This document shows, one piece after another, positions 37,940 to 47,700 of a stretch of 64,000 bases of DNA. The notes beneath the pieces were generated by a model. It worked only from the letters and a program-made list of their open reading frames with translations. It made no database searches and was not told the origin of the DNA. The first letter of the stretch is position 1, and every line of letters begins with the position of its first letter. The DNA is from Piscinibacter sp047600445. GTDB lineage: Bacteria > Pseudomonadota > Gammaproteobacteria > Burkholderiales > Burkholderiaceae_C. Position numbers and translations under genes: made by a program. The DNA is taken from NCBI RefSeq assembly GCF_047600445.1, contig NZ_JASGKT010000001.1:310001-374000 (forward strand), written 5' to 3'.

Positions 37940-40204
37940 TCAGAACTTGACGGTGCTGGTCAGTTGCACCGTGCGTCCCTTGCCTGGAATGTAATGGCCC
38001 CGGTAGAGCTGGTCGGCGTACAGCTTGTCGGTCACGTTGGTGACGTTCAGCTTGAAGGCCAGGTTGCCGGTGGTGTACTCGGCCATCAGGTCGCCGGTGA
38101 CGAACTTCGGCGCGTAGAAGTTCGCCAGGTAGGGCCGCGTGCCGCTGCGCGCGGTCAGGCCGCCGCCGACGCGCCAGCTCGGCGAGAGCCGGTAGGTGGT
38201 CCAGACCGTGCCCGAGTGGCGCGGCGTCATCGCCGGGCGGCTGCCTTCGACTTCGCCGCCCACCAGGATGCCCTTGTCGACCTTGGCCGACGGGATCCAC
38301 TCGTAGGCCGCGAACAGCTCCCACTCCGGCGTGATGCGGCCGGCGAAGTCGAGGTCGATGCCGGCGGCGTGGCGCTTGCCGGAGAGGATGTAGTTGTCCG
38401 GGCTGACCGTGTCCTGGTCGGTGTTGCGCTCGTTGTACTTGGTGGCGTGGAAGAGCGCGAAGCGCGTCGTGAAGCGGCCCTGCGCCCAGTCGATCGCGCC
38501 GCCCAGCTCGATGTTGCGGCTGGCCTCCGGCGGCGTGTTCGCGCCCTTGGGGTCGAACGAGTAGGCGTCGCCGAAGGTGTTGAACGAGGTGCCGTAGGAC
38601 AGGTGGTAGGACTGGTGGTCGGTCGGCTGGAACAGCAGGCCGAAGCGCTTGCTCCACAGCGAGTCCTTGCGGTCGCGCTGGGCGGTCTCGGTGCCGGGAG
38701 GCGTGGTGTTGGTGCCGCCCAGGTTGGCTGTGGCATAGGTGCGGTAGTCACCGTCGAACTGGTCCCAGCGCAGGCCGGCGAGCAGCTTCCACTTCGGCAT
38801 GAACTCGACCAGGTCCTGCGCGTACACGCCGATCGCCTTGGCGTCGAAGGTCTGGCTGCGGCGAACGGAGCGGGCGCCCTCGTTGACCGCGCCGCTGTCG
38901 CCCGGCGTGCCGATCGTGGTGTTCGGCTTGGCGGGAATCGTCACGCCGGGCGGCGTCACCGTGGCATAGCGGTTGAAATCGTCGATCGCGATGTCCACGC
39001 CCGACAGCAGCGCGTGCTTCATGCCGAGGGCATCGAACTTGCCGCTGTAGTCGCTCTGCAAGTAGATGCTGTCCATGTCCTGGATCTTGTTCGTGCCGTT
39101 CGGATTGCCGCGCGTCAGCACCGTGTCCGGCCCGATGGTCGCGGGCGAAACCGCCACGCCGCCGGGCTGCAGCGCCATACCCGCGAAGCGGATCGGGCTG
39201 GCGCGCTGGTCGCGCGTGTAGCGCCCGATGCGCAGCACCGTGCGCAGTTCGTTGTCGGTGCTGAAGCGGTGCGTGTGCGTCAGCGTGCCCCAGGTCGTGC
39301 CGCCGGCCATGTAGTCGCTGGCCGCGCCGTAGTAGGCGTCGGGCTCGAAGGCATCGTTGATCTTGTTCTGCAGCCAGGGGAAGCCGTAGTTGATGCCGTT
39401 CTTGTACTGCAGCTTGTACAGGCCGACCGAGAACTCGTCGCGCGTGCCGATGCCCCAGCGGAAGGTCGGCGCGATGCCCAGCTTGTCGATCTCGTTGCCG
39501 CCCAGGTCGGCCTGGTTGACCAGCGCGTTGACGCGCAGCGCCGATTCGTCGCCGGTCTTGACGTTGAAGTCGCCGGTGCCGCGCACGAAGCTGCCGTTGC
39601 CCAGCGTCAGCGACAGCTCGTTCTGGTTCATCAGCATCGGCTGCTTGTTGACCTGGTTCACCGCGCCGCCGGTCGAGCCGCGCCCGAACAGCATCGAGGC
39701 CGAGCCGCGCATCACCTCGAGGCGGTCCCAGTTGAAGCTGTCGCGGTCGTAGAAGCCCGGGTCGCGCATGCCGTCGAGGAAGATGTCGCCGGTGGACTGC
39801 AGCGCGAAGCCGCGCAGGCGGATGTCCTCCTCCTGGCCCTCGGCGGCCTGGAAGGTGATGCCGGCGGTGTTGCGCAGCGCGTCCTTCATCGTGTCGAGGT
39901 TGCGGTCGTCGATCAGGCGCTCGGTGACCACGGTGATCGACTGCGGAATGTCGCGCAGCTCCTGCTGGCCCTTGCCGATGCGCGTCTCGGTGGCGCGCAC
40001 GCCGTCCTTGCCCTGCGTCTCGGCCTGCGCCTTCACCTTGATCGGCGCCAGCGTGGCCTCGTTCTTGGCCTCCTCGGCCGGCGCGGCGGTCTGAGCCTGC
40101 GCGCTGCCGAACGCCAGGCCGAAGCCGGCGGCCAGCGCGCCCAGCGGCAGCAGGGGCGATGCGGCCGGCGCGCTGCGCCGGGCTTGTCTGCGGTTGCTCT
40201 TCAT
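37940..40204 (-). CDS. TonB-dependent siderophore receptor, Fiu-like
   Basis: A 754-residue outer-membrane receptor. A signal peptide ending FGSAQAQ leads into a plug domain (IPQSITVVTERLIDDRNLDT, LRNTAGITFQAAEGQEEDIR, DRLEVMRGSASMLFGRGSTG) and a 22-strand barrel ending in the aromatic residue of TVQLTSTVKF. The catecholate/ferrichrome-type layout and the adjacent PKHD hydroxylase resemble E. coli Fiu, which imports monomeric catechol-iron and catechol-bearing antibiotics. It follows tonB-exbB-exbD in one transcriptional unit, predicted to be Fur-controlled from the box at 42156. Confidence 0.94.
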   Translation of the reverse strand: MKSNRRQARRSAPAASPLLPLGALAAGFGLAFGSAQAQTAAPAEEAKNEATLAPIKVKAQAETQGKDGVRATETRIGKGQQELRDIPQSITVVTERLIDDRNLDTMKDALRNTAGITFQAAEGQEEDIRLRGFALQSTGDIFLDGMRDPGFYDRDSFNWDRLEVMRGSASMLFGRGSTGGAVNQVNKQPMLMNQNELSLTLGNGSFVRGTGDFNVKTGDESALRVNALVNQADLGGNEIDKLGIAPTFRWGIGTRDEFSVGLYKLQYKNGINYGFPWLQNKINDAFEPDAYYGAASDYMAGGTTWGTLTHTHRFSTDNELRTVLRIGRYTRDQRASPIRFAGMALQPGGVAVSPATIGPDTVLTRGNPNGTNKIQDMDSIYLQSDYSGKFDALGMKHALLSGVDIAIDDFNRYATVTPPGVTIPAKPNTTIGTPGDSGAVNEGARSVRRSQTFDAKAIGVYAQDLVEFMPKWKLLAGLRWDQFDGDYRTYATANLGGTNTTPPGTETAQRDRKDSLWSKRFGLLFQPTDHQSYHLSYGTSFNTFGDAYSFDPKGANTPPEASRNIELGGAIDWAQGRFTTRFALFHATKYNERNTDQDTVSPDNYILSGKRHAAGIDLDFAGRITPEWELFAAYEWIPSAKVDKGILVGGEVEGSRPAMTPRHSGTVWTTYRLSPSWRVGGGLTARSGTRPYLANFYAPKFVTGDLMAEYTTGNLAFKLNVTNVTDKLYADQLYRGHYIPGKGRTVQLTSTVKF

Positions 40205-40255
40205 GGGTTCCTCACTCCTCGTTGTCTGGGGGTTTGTGTCTTCAGGGACGTGTCT

Positions 40256-40675
40256 TCAGGGGTTCTCGGGGTCGCTGACGAAGCCCACCTTGGTCAGTCC
40301 GGCGCGCGAGGCGTCGGCCAGCGTGCGCGCCACGTGGCGGTAGGGCACGGCCTGATCGGCGCGCAGGTGGATCTCGGGCTGCGGCTGCTGCCGGCCGGCC
40401 GCGGCAAAGCGCGCGGCGGCCTCTTCGCGCGAGACCTGCTCGCCGTTCCAGTAGAGCTTGCCGGTGGCGTCGATCGCGAACTCGACCTTGTCCGCCTTGG
40501 CCTGGTTGACCTGCGAGCTGGCCTGCGGCAGCTCGAGCTTGACGGCGTGGGTGAGCAGCGGCGCGGTGACGATGAAGATCACCAGCAGCACCAGCATCAC
40601 GTCGATCAGCGGCACCATGTTGATGTCGGAGACCGGCGCGCTGCCGCGCTGCGAATCGAAGCTGGCGAAGGCCAT
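40256..40675 (-). CDS. exbD: Biopolymer transport protein ExbD
   Basis: A 139-residue proton-channel subunit of the TonB complex: cytoplasmic N terminus, one membrane helix (DINMVPLIDVMLVLLVIFIV) with the proton-carrying Asp in PLIDVM, and a periplasmic domain (FAIDATGKLYWNGEQVSRE, EIHLRADQAVPYRHVARTL). It starts 16 bases after exbB. Its last codons and stop fall in a short direct duplication, GTGTCTTCAGGG at 40236-40247 and 40250-40261. Confidence 0.95.
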   Translation of the reverse strand: MAFASFDSQRGSAPVSDINMVPLIDVMLVLLVIFIVTAPLLTHAVKLELPQASSQVNQAKADKVEFAIDATGKLYWNGEQVSREEAAARFAAAGRQQPQPEIHLRADQAVPYRHVARTLADASRAGLTKVGFVSDPENP

Positions 40676-40691
40676 GGGCGCCTCCTTCCGC

Positions 40692-41441
40692 TCAGGCCGC
40701 GCGCGTCGGCACGGCGCGCACCGGCGGCGCCGGCGGCGCGTCGGCGGCGGCCAGCGGCTGGCCCATCGCGACGAAGGTGTGCACCTCGTAGGCGAAGGCG
40801 TCCAGGCGCGACATCAGCACGCGGTTGGCGCGCGTCAGCCAGTTGTAGCCCACCACCGCGGGAATCGCGACCGCCAGGCCCAGGCCGGTCATGATCAGCG
40901 CCTCGCCCACCGGGCCGGCCACCTTGTCGAGCGTGCCCGAGCCGCTCATGCCGATGGCCACCAGCGCGTGGTACACGCCCCAGACCGTGCCGAACAGGCC
41001 GACGAAGGGCGCCGTGGCGCCGACGGTGGCGAGCACCGCCAGGCCGTTTTCCATGCGCGTGTTCTCCTCGTCGAGCACCTTCTTGATGGTGCGCGTGACG
41101 AAGTCGCTCGCCGTGCCGGCCTCTTCGAGCTTGGCGGCGCCGTAGCGCGCGTGGTGCGACTGCGCCTGCATCGCGTGGCTGGCCAGGTGCGAGAACGGGT
41201 CGCGCGCGCCGTGCGTGACGATCTCGTGCTGCACCGCCTCCAGCGAAGTGGCGTTCCAGAAGAAGTTCAGGAAGGTGTTGCTGCGGCGGCGGCGCGCGAC
41301 CAGCGTCAGGCCCTTGAGGGCGATGATCACCCACGACAGCACCGACATCAGCACCAGCACCGCCAGCAGCGTCTTGCCCACCGCATCGCTTTGCGCGATG
41401 AAGTGGCCGAAGCCCAGCGAGGTTTCAGCGTTCACGTTCAT
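40692..41441 (-). CDS. exbB: MotA/TolQ/ExbB proton channel protein
   Basis: A 249-residue inner-membrane protein with three helices, the first near residues 20-42 and the paired helices near 130-200 (LAVLATVGATAPFVGLFGTV, ALIMTGLGLAVAIPAVVGYN). GLFGTVWGVYHALVAIG is the conserved channel signature. Couples proton flow to TonB. Its ATG overlaps the tonB stop (ATGA). Confidence 0.95.
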   Translation of the reverse strand: MNVNAETSLGFGHFIAQSDAVGKTLLAVLVLMSVLSWVIIALKGLTLVARRRRSNTFLNFFWNATSLEAVQHEIVTHGARDPFSHLASHAMQAQSHHARYGAAKLEEAGTASDFVTRTIKKVLDEENTRMENGLAVLATVGATAPFVGLFGTVWGVYHALVAIGMSGSGTLDKVAGPVGEALIMTGLGLAVAIPAVVGYNWLTRANRVLMSRLDAFAYEVHTFVAMGQPLAAADAPPAPPVRAVPTRAA

Positions 41442-42118
41442 TTCTCCAGTTCGAAGGGAATCGGGATGCGCGCCCAGCCGGCGATCGGCTGGCCGTTCTC
41501 GGTGGGCGGGCGGAAGCGGGCGCGGCGCACGCCTTCGACCGCCGCCTCGTCGAGCCGCGCGAAGCCGCTGGACTGCAGCACCTGCACCTGGCGCGGCAGG
41601 CCGTCGGAGCCGACGTACACGCGCACGATCACCTGGCCCGATTCGTTGAGCCGGCGCGAGGCGCGCGGGTACACCGGGTCGGGCGGGTCGAGGTACTGGA
41701 TCGCCGAGGCGGGCAGCTCGCGCGTGGGCTGCGGCGGCGGTGGCGGCGCGGGCGGCGCCGGGGCCACGGCCACCACCGGCGGCGGCTCCGGCGGCGCGGG
41801 CGGCACCGGCTCGGGCGGCGGCTCGGGCACGACGAAGGGCGGCGGCGCCGGGCTGGGCCTGGGCGGCGCGGCGATCACCGGCGCCGGCGGCGGCGGCTTC
41901 TTCAACGGCGGTGGCGGCGGCGGCGGCTCGGGCGGACGCTCGGGCGCCGGCGGCGCGATGAGGTCGACGAACAGCGGCGCGGCCTCGGCCACCGCGTTGC
42001 GCACCGCGTCGACCTGCATCAGGCCCCAGGCGGCGGCGCCGTGCAGCGCCAGGATCGCCAGCACGGCAATGCGGCGCTGCGCGGGCGGGAGTTCGTCTCG
42101 TTGGGGTGGTCGGGGCAC
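41438..42118 (-). CDS. tonB: TonB energy transducer
   Basis: A 226-residue periplasm-spanning protein: one N-terminal membrane helix (RRIAVLAILALHGAAAWGLM), a long proline-rich span (about residues 55-140, with PPPPPPLKKPPPP and PAPPEPPP runs), and a C-terminal TonB domain (DPPDPVYPRASRRLNESGQV, VRVYVGSDGLPRQVQVLQSS, ARFRPPTENGQPIAGWARIP). The start is uncertain: GTG at 42118 is used; a TTG at 42145 would add nine residues. Neither has a strong ribosome site. First gene of the iron operon, with a Fur-box-like palindrome 38 bases upstream. Confidence 0.93.
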   Translation of the reverse strand: MPRPPQRDELPPAQRRIAVLAILALHGAAAWGLMQVDAVRNAVAEAAPLFVDLIAPPAPERPPEPPPPPPPLKKPPPPAPVIAAPPRPSPAPPPFVVPEPPPEPVPPAPPEPPPVVAVAPAPPAPPPPPQPTRELPASAIQYLDPPDPVYPRASRRLNESGQVIVRVYVGSDGLPRQVQVLQSSGFARLDEAAVEGVRRARFRPPTENGQPIAGWARIPIPFELEK

Positions 42119-42155
42119 GGTGGTTCGTGGTTCGGGCTGTCGCAACCGACTAGAT

Positions 42156-42176
42156 TAACACGAATCATTCGTATTA
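42156..42176 (-). promoter_or_regulatory. Fur-box-like palindrome upstream of tonB
   Basis: A 21-bp nearly perfect palindrome centred on ACGAATCATTCGT, with flanks TAA and TTA also pairing and only one mismatched pair. It matches the GATAATGATAATCATTATC Fur consensus in symmetry and AT-rich spacing (the 7-1-7 form) and stands out in a very GC-rich region. It lies between tonB (minus) and the membrane-protein gene at 42236 (plus), and the operon encodes iron uptake. Confidence 0.65.
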
Positions 42177-42235
42177 CTTCCGATTGTTAACGGAAGTCAA
42201 GACGGTGCGCGCCGCGCACGGTTATTCTTCGCCCC

Positions 42236-42601
42236 ATGAAGATCCTGATCCGCTGGCTGCTGCTGGCCTCGGCATTGCTGCTGGTGGCCTACCTCTACCC
42301 GGGCGTGAGCGTGAAGAGCTTCGGCTCGGCGATGATCGCGGCGTTTGTCATCGGCATCTTCAACACGCTGCTGCGTCCGCTGCTGGTGCTGCTGACGCTG
42401 CCGGTGACGCTGCTGACGCTCGGACTGTTCCTGTTCGTGATCAACGCGCTGATGTTCTGGGCCGCCGCCAACATCCTCGAAGGCTTCACGGTCAGCGGCT
42501 TCGCGGCCGCGCTGATCGGCTCGCTGATCTACAGCGCCTGCGGCATCGTGATCGACGCGGCGATGGAGCGCCTCTTCGCGTCGCGCAAGCTGGTGGCCTG
42601 A
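42236..42601 (+). CDS. Phage-holin-superfamily-IV small membrane protein
   Basis: A 121-residue integral membrane protein with four predicted helices (LIRWLLLASALLLVAYLYPG, SAMIAAFVIGIFNTLLRPLL, LTLGLFLFVINALMFWAAAN, FAAALIGSLIYSACGIVIDA). This is the DUF/Pfam phage holin family 4 pattern, widespread as a chromosomal gene (YvlD type) with no proven phage role. Its last 73 bases overlap the convergent pbpC 3' end. Function unknown. Confidence 0.9.
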   Translation: MKILIRWLLLASALLLVAYLYPGVSVKSFGSAMIAAFVIGIFNTLLRPLLVLLTLPVTLLTLGLFLFVINALMFWAAANILEGFTVSGFAAALIGSLIYSACGIVIDAAMERLFASRKLVA

Positions 42602-44709
42602 GCGGGGTCCTGCGCCGCCTGCGCGCGCAGCGTCGCGCCGCGCACCTCGAAGCGCACCGTCTGCACCGCGCGCCCGCGCGCGTCGAGCAGACTCAGTTCG
42701 TGCCGGCCCGGCCAGGGCGCCCAGCGCAGCCGGCTGCCGGTGCCCAGGCGCTTGCCGTCGAGCAGCCAGGTGCCGTGCTCGCCCTCGAAGACGATGCGCT
42801 GCGCCTGCGGCGGGATGTCGGGGTCGAGCGCGAAGCGGCTGCCGTCGCGCGGGCTGGTGATGCCGAAGCTGCGCTGCGGCGCGAGCTGCGCGCTGGCGCG
42901 CCAGCGTGCCTGCTCGGTGCCGGCGAGGAACAGCTCGTCGCGCGCCGGCTCGCGGCCGCCGTCGAATTCGATGCGCTGCGCCAGCACGCCGGCCGGCCGC
43001 GCCGGCGCGCGCGAGGGCCGGCCTTCGTGCAGCGCCGCGACGATCTCGCGCCAGATGGGCGCCGCGCCGCTGATGCCCGACACCGCGTGCATCGCCGCGC
43101 CGCTGGCGTTGCCGACCCACACGCCGACGGTGTAGCGATCGGTGAAGCCGACGCACCAGTTGTCGCGCAAGTCCTTGCTGGTGCCGGTCTTCACCGCTGC
43201 GAAGCCGCGCGTGGCCAGCGCGCTGGACAGTCCGAAGGTGCGCGCGCGCGCCGCGTCGTCGGCCAGGATGTCGACCACCAGGTGCACCGCGCCGGCGTCG
43301 GCCACGCGCCGCGGCGCCGGCGCCTCGCCGCGCAGCGACGGCGCGCCGAACAGCCCGCCGTTGGCCAGCGCGCGGTAGGCGTTGGCCAGGCCGAGCAGCG
43401 TGACGTCGGCGCTGCCCAGCGCGAGCGCCGCGCCGTGGTGGCCGCCGCTCTCGGCCAGCGCGAGGCCGAAGTCGTTCAGCCGCGCGAACAGCGCGTCCGG
43501 CCCTAGCATCGCGCCGGCGCGCACCGCCGGCACGTTCAGGCTGTTGCCCAGCGCGCTGCGCACGCTGACCCAGCCCTTGAAGTCGCGGTCGTAGTTCTGC
43601 GGCAGGTACAGCCCGGCGGCGGTGGCGATCTGCGCCGGCGAGTCGTCGAGCAGGCTGGCCGGCGTCAGCAGGCGGCGCTCGAAGGCGAGCTGGTAGACGA
43701 AGGGCTTGATCGTCGAGCCCGGCTGGCGCCGCGCCAGCACGCCGTCGACCTGCGCCGCCGCCGAGGTGGCGCCGTTGGCGCCGACCCAGGCCAGCACCGC
43801 GCCGCTGGCGTTGTCGAGCACGACGATGGCGCCGTCCTCCACGTTGCGGCCCGAGAGTTCGGCGAGCTGGCGGCGCAAGGCGCCGATCGCCAGGCGCTGC
43901 ACGCGCGCATCCAGCGTGCTCGGCTGGCGCGCCGGGCCGGCGGGGTCCATCACCTGGCGCGCGAAGTGCGGCGCGAGCTGCTCGCCCAGCGGCATCGCGC
44001 CGCGCCGCTCCAGCGCGGCGCGCGTGATCACGTCCAGGCCTTCGCAGCCCAGCGCCTGCTGCTTCAGCAGTTCGCAGGCGCGCTGCGCGACGCGCTGCGG
44101 CGCGGCGTTGGGCGCGCGCACCAGCGCCGCGATGATGGCGGCCTCGGTGTCGTCGAGCCCGCTGGCGTGCTTGCCGAACAGCGTCTGCGCGATCGCGCCC
44201 ACGCCGACCAGCTCGCCGCGCAGCGGCACGGAGTTCAGGTAGGCCTCCAGGATCTGGCTCTTGCGCCAGCGCCGTTCGAGCTGCGTCGCGGTGAAGGCCT
44301 GGCCGAGCTTGCGCGCCGCGCTGCGCCCGCCCTCGGGCCGCGCCAGGCCGTCGTCGAGCAGGCCGGCGAGCTGCATCGTCAGCGTCGAGGCGCCGCGTGT
44401 GCGCGTGTTCCACAGGTTGCTCCAGGCGCTGGCCGCCACCGCGCGCCAGTCGACGCCGCTGTGCTCGTGGAAGCGCCTGTCCTCGCTGGCGATCACGGCG
44501 CGCAGCAGCGCCGGCGACATCTGCTCGATGGCCACCCATTCGAGGCGGCGCACCTGCTTGTCGACGCGCAGCGTCTGCACCGCCACGCCGTGGCGGTCGA
44601 GCAGCACGAGGTCCGACGGGCGGTGCGCGGCGCGCACCTCGTCGAAGCCGGGCAGCGCCTGCGCCGCCGTCGAGACGGCGAGCGCGAGCGCGGCCAGCGC
44701 GCGCTTCAC
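42529..44709 (-). CDS. pbpC: Penicillin-binding protein 1C
   Basis: Bifunctional peptidoglycan synthase homologue, 726 residues. Signal/anchor (VKRALAALALAVSTAAQALP), glycosyltransferase family 51 motifs (EDRRFHEHSGVDW, RGASTLTMQLAGLL), transpeptidase motifs STIK (PGSTIKPFVYQ), SLN (GNSLNVPAV) and KTGTS (FAAVKTGTSKDLRDNWCVGF), and the PBP1C C-terminal Ig-like domain (GITSPRDGSRFALDPDIPPQ). The GTG start overlaps the alpha-2-macroglobulin stop (GTGA), as in E. coli yfhM-pbpC. The last ~24 residues extend antisense into the neighbouring gene. Confidence 0.96.
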   Translation of the reverse strand: MKRALAALALAVSTAAQALPGFDEVRAAHRPSDLVLLDRHGVAVQTLRVDKQVRRLEWVAIEQMSPALLRAVIASEDRRFHEHSGVDWRAVAASAWSNLWNTRTRGASTLTMQLAGLLDDGLARPEGGRSAARKLGQAFTATQLERRWRKSQILEAYLNSVPLRGELVGVGAIAQTLFGKHASGLDDTEAAIIAALVRAPNAAPQRVAQRACELLKQQALGCEGLDVITRAALERRGAMPLGEQLAPHFARQVMDPAGPARQPSTLDARVQRLAIGALRRQLAELSGRNVEDGAIVVLDNASGAVLAWVGANGATSAAAQVDGVLARRQPGSTIKPFVYQLAFERRLLTPASLLDDSPAQIATAAGLYLPQNYDRDFKGWVSVRSALGNSLNVPAVRAGAMLGPDALFARLNDFGLALAESGGHHGAALALGSADVTLLGLANAYRALANGGLFGAPSLRGEAPAPRRVADAGAVHLVVDILADDAARARTFGLSSALATRGFAAVKTGTSKDLRDNWCVGFTDRYTVGVWVGNASGAAMHAVSGISGAAPIWREIVAALHEGRPSRAPARPAGVLAQRIEFDGGREPARDELFLAGTEQARWRASAQLAPQRSFGITSPRDGSRFALDPDIPPQAQRIVFEGEHGTWLLDGKRLGTGSRLRWAPWPGRHELSLLDARGRAVQTVRFEVRGATLRAQAAQDPAQATSLRDAKRRSIAASITMPQAL

Positions 44710-47700
44710 GGCGCGACCTCCAGCGCCGCGTTGGGCAGCTCGCCGAAGGCCTCGGGCGCGTACATCGCCTCGACGCGCGTCGGCGGCAGCGCGAAGCGGC
44801 CGGGGTTGTTGAGCCGCACGCTGTACTCCACCACGTGCCTGCCGCGCGGCAGGAATTCGTAATAGCCGCGCCAGGCCTCGAAGCTGCGTTCCTCGTAAGC
44901 CAGCCACGCGCCGCCTTCGCGCTTCTCGCCGCGCGTGGCGAGCGCCGAGTCGCGGCCCAGGCCCGAGCCCAGCAGCGTGGCGCCGGCGGGCACCGGATCG
45001 CTCACCACCACCCAGCTCATGTCGGACTGCGCGTCGATTTCAAGGCGCACGCGCATCACGTCGCCGCGCGACCAGCGGCCGCCGTCCTTGCGCTCGACCG
45101 CGCCGACGCTGCGCGTGATCGCGTAGCCGGCGCGCAGCGGCGCTTCGAGCGGAATCGCGGCCAGGCTTTGCACCGTCAGCCAGGGCTTGCCGGCGCCCTG
45201 GTGGTTCACCGCCAGCGTGCCCGGCGCGGCCGGCCAGGGCAGCGTGAAACGATCGCCCTCGGGCTTGGCGGCCCAGTCCAGCGTCCGCGACGCGGCGCCG
45301 CTGCTCGCGCTGCTGCGCCCGGCCACTTTCTCGGCCTCGAACCTGGCCGAGAACTTGTCGAGCGCCAGCGAGCCCCACAGGTTGGCCGTCGTCGTCAGCC
45401 ACGCGCCGCGCTTCTGGCGCGCCAGGCTGCCCACCACCAGGCGCGGCAGGTCGTCCTTCCAGCCGGGCTCGTCCAGCGTCGCGAGGATCAGCCGCGCGGC
45501 GTTGGCGTCGGCGCTGTCCATCAGCCACCACCAGAAGTCCTCGTCCTCGGTGGAAAAGCGCAGCGTGCTGCCGCTGAACGTCAGCCGCGCGCGCAGGATC
45601 TGCTGCGCTTCCTCGATGCGCCCGGCGCGCTCGGGAATGCCTTCGACGCGGCGCAGGATCGAGAGCCAGTCGATCACCGCCGCGGTCGGCCACAGGTTCG
45701 GCGTGAGCTTGATAGCCCCCAGCATCCTCGGCTGCGCGCGGCCGTGGCGCGACAGCGCCTCCAGCGCGGCGAGCTTGCGCACGTCCAGGTCGGCCCGGGG
45801 CGACCAGAAACGCCGCTCGATGCGCCCTTCGACGAAGGCGGCCAGGCCGTCGAGCATCGCCTTGCGCGCGGCCTCGGGCAGCGCGAAGCCGGCTTCGTGC
45901 GTCGCGGCGATCAGGTAGGCGGTGAGGCGGTCGCTGCCGCGCGCGCCGTCTTCGGCGCGCGGCGGGAAGTAGTTGGCCAGGCCGTCGCCGTCCAGATAAC
46001 CCGGCAGCTCGCCGCTGACCGTGGCCCACAGCGCCGCGTCGCGCAGGCCCACCGCCTTGGACACCTTCTGCTCCAGGCAGACGAAGGGGTAGCTCTCGAA
46101 AAAGCGCCGCAGCCCGGGCAGCGCGCCGGTGAGCCGGGGCTGCAGGCCGACGGACAGGCCGCCGCGCTTCGCGCCGCTGGCGGGCAGCGCATCGGCCGGC
46201 GCCGCCACCGGCAGCGAGAAGCCGCCGTCGAGCTGCGCCAGCGTCGCCTGCAGCACGCGCACCGGCACCGCCGCGCTCACCTGTTGCGTCACCTTCAGCG
46301 CATCCTTCGCGCCGGCGCCGCCCTGCTCCTGCACGCTGGCCTGCCAGGTGATGCTGAAGGCGTCCGCCGGCACGTCGATCGGCCAGCTCACTTCCTGCGC
46401 CGCGCCGGCGGCCAGCGTCAGCGCCTGCGGCGGCAGGTTCAGCGGCGTGCGCACGATCTCGCCGCCAGCGCCGTTGCCGTTGGCGGTGCCGGCCAGCGTG
46501 GCGCGCAGCGTCATCGCCCGCGCGGTGGTGTTGCGCAGCGTCAGCAGCGCGGCGAAGCGGTCGCCCTCGCGCACCAGCGGCGGCAGGCCGGAGAGCATCT
46601 GCAAGTCCTGCGTGACGCGGATGCTGGTCGCGCCGCTGCCGAAGCGCTGCGCGCCGTCGTCGGCGATCGCGACGAGGCGGAAGCTGGTCAGCGAATCGTT
46701 CAGCGGCACCTCGACCAGCGCCTCGCCCTTGGCGTCGAGCGTGATGCGGTCTTTCCACAGCAGCAGCGTGTCGAACAGCTCGCGCGTGCCGCCGCGCCCG
46801 CCGCCGCCGCCCGCGGCCACCGCCTTGCGGCCGTAGTGGCGCCGGCCGACGATCTCGCTCTGGCCGGTGGCCGTGGCCACGCCCCAGGCGCGCTGGCGCA
46901 GCATCGCGTGCAGCAGGTCCCACGACGCGTTGCCGCGCAGCGCGAGCAGCCCTTCGTCGACCGCCGCGAACGCCACCTCGGCGTTCGCCAGCGGCTGGCC
47001 GGCGTGCAGCACCTGGATGCGCGCCTTGGCGGTCTGGCGCACCGCGTACTGCGGCTGGTCGGCCGCGACCTTCACCTGAAGCTCGTGCTCGGCCAGGCCC
47101 ACCTGCAAGGCCGCCACGCCGAGCTTGAAGGCCGGCTTGGCCAGGTCGACCATCGCGGTCGGGGGCGCGTAGTCGGGGCCCTCGTCGCGGTAGGCGCGCC
47201 ACCACGCGAGCGGCTGCTTCCAGCCCCACTGGAACAGCGAGTACCATGGCACCTCGCGCACCCGGCCGCGCAGCGCCAGCACGCTGACGTAGACGTTGGG
47301 CGCCCAGCCCTTCTCGATCTTCAGCGCGATGTTCGGGTCGTCGCCACGCAGCGCGACGACGCGCGTGTCCATCACGCCCTCGCGCTCGATCGCCACCAGC
47401 GCGGTGGCGGCGCGGAACGGCATGCGCAGTTGCAGCGTCGCGGTCTCGCCCGGCTCGTAGCGCTTCTTCTCGGGCAGCAGGTCGACGCGGTCGTCGTTGT
47501 CCTGCGCGAACCACAGCTCGCCGTGGCGCGTCACCCAGACGTCGGTGGCGGCCTCGGCGACACGGCCGGCGCCGTCCTTGGCCGCCACCACCAGCTCCAC
47601 CTGCCCGGCGCTGTCCAGCTTCGCCTCGCAGGCGAGCTGGCCGCGCTCGTCGCTGCTGCCCGTGCACAGCGTGCCGAGCTCCTTGACCTCGGTGCGGTTG

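Noticed and set aside
40236..40261. 14-bp-period direct duplication at the exbD 3' end
   Set aside because: Real but tiny; it only affects the last codons and the gap before the receptor gene, and has no evident role.
42236..42601. Phage remnant suggested by the holin family name
   Set aside because: No other phage genes nearby; this family is a common chromosomal membrane protein.
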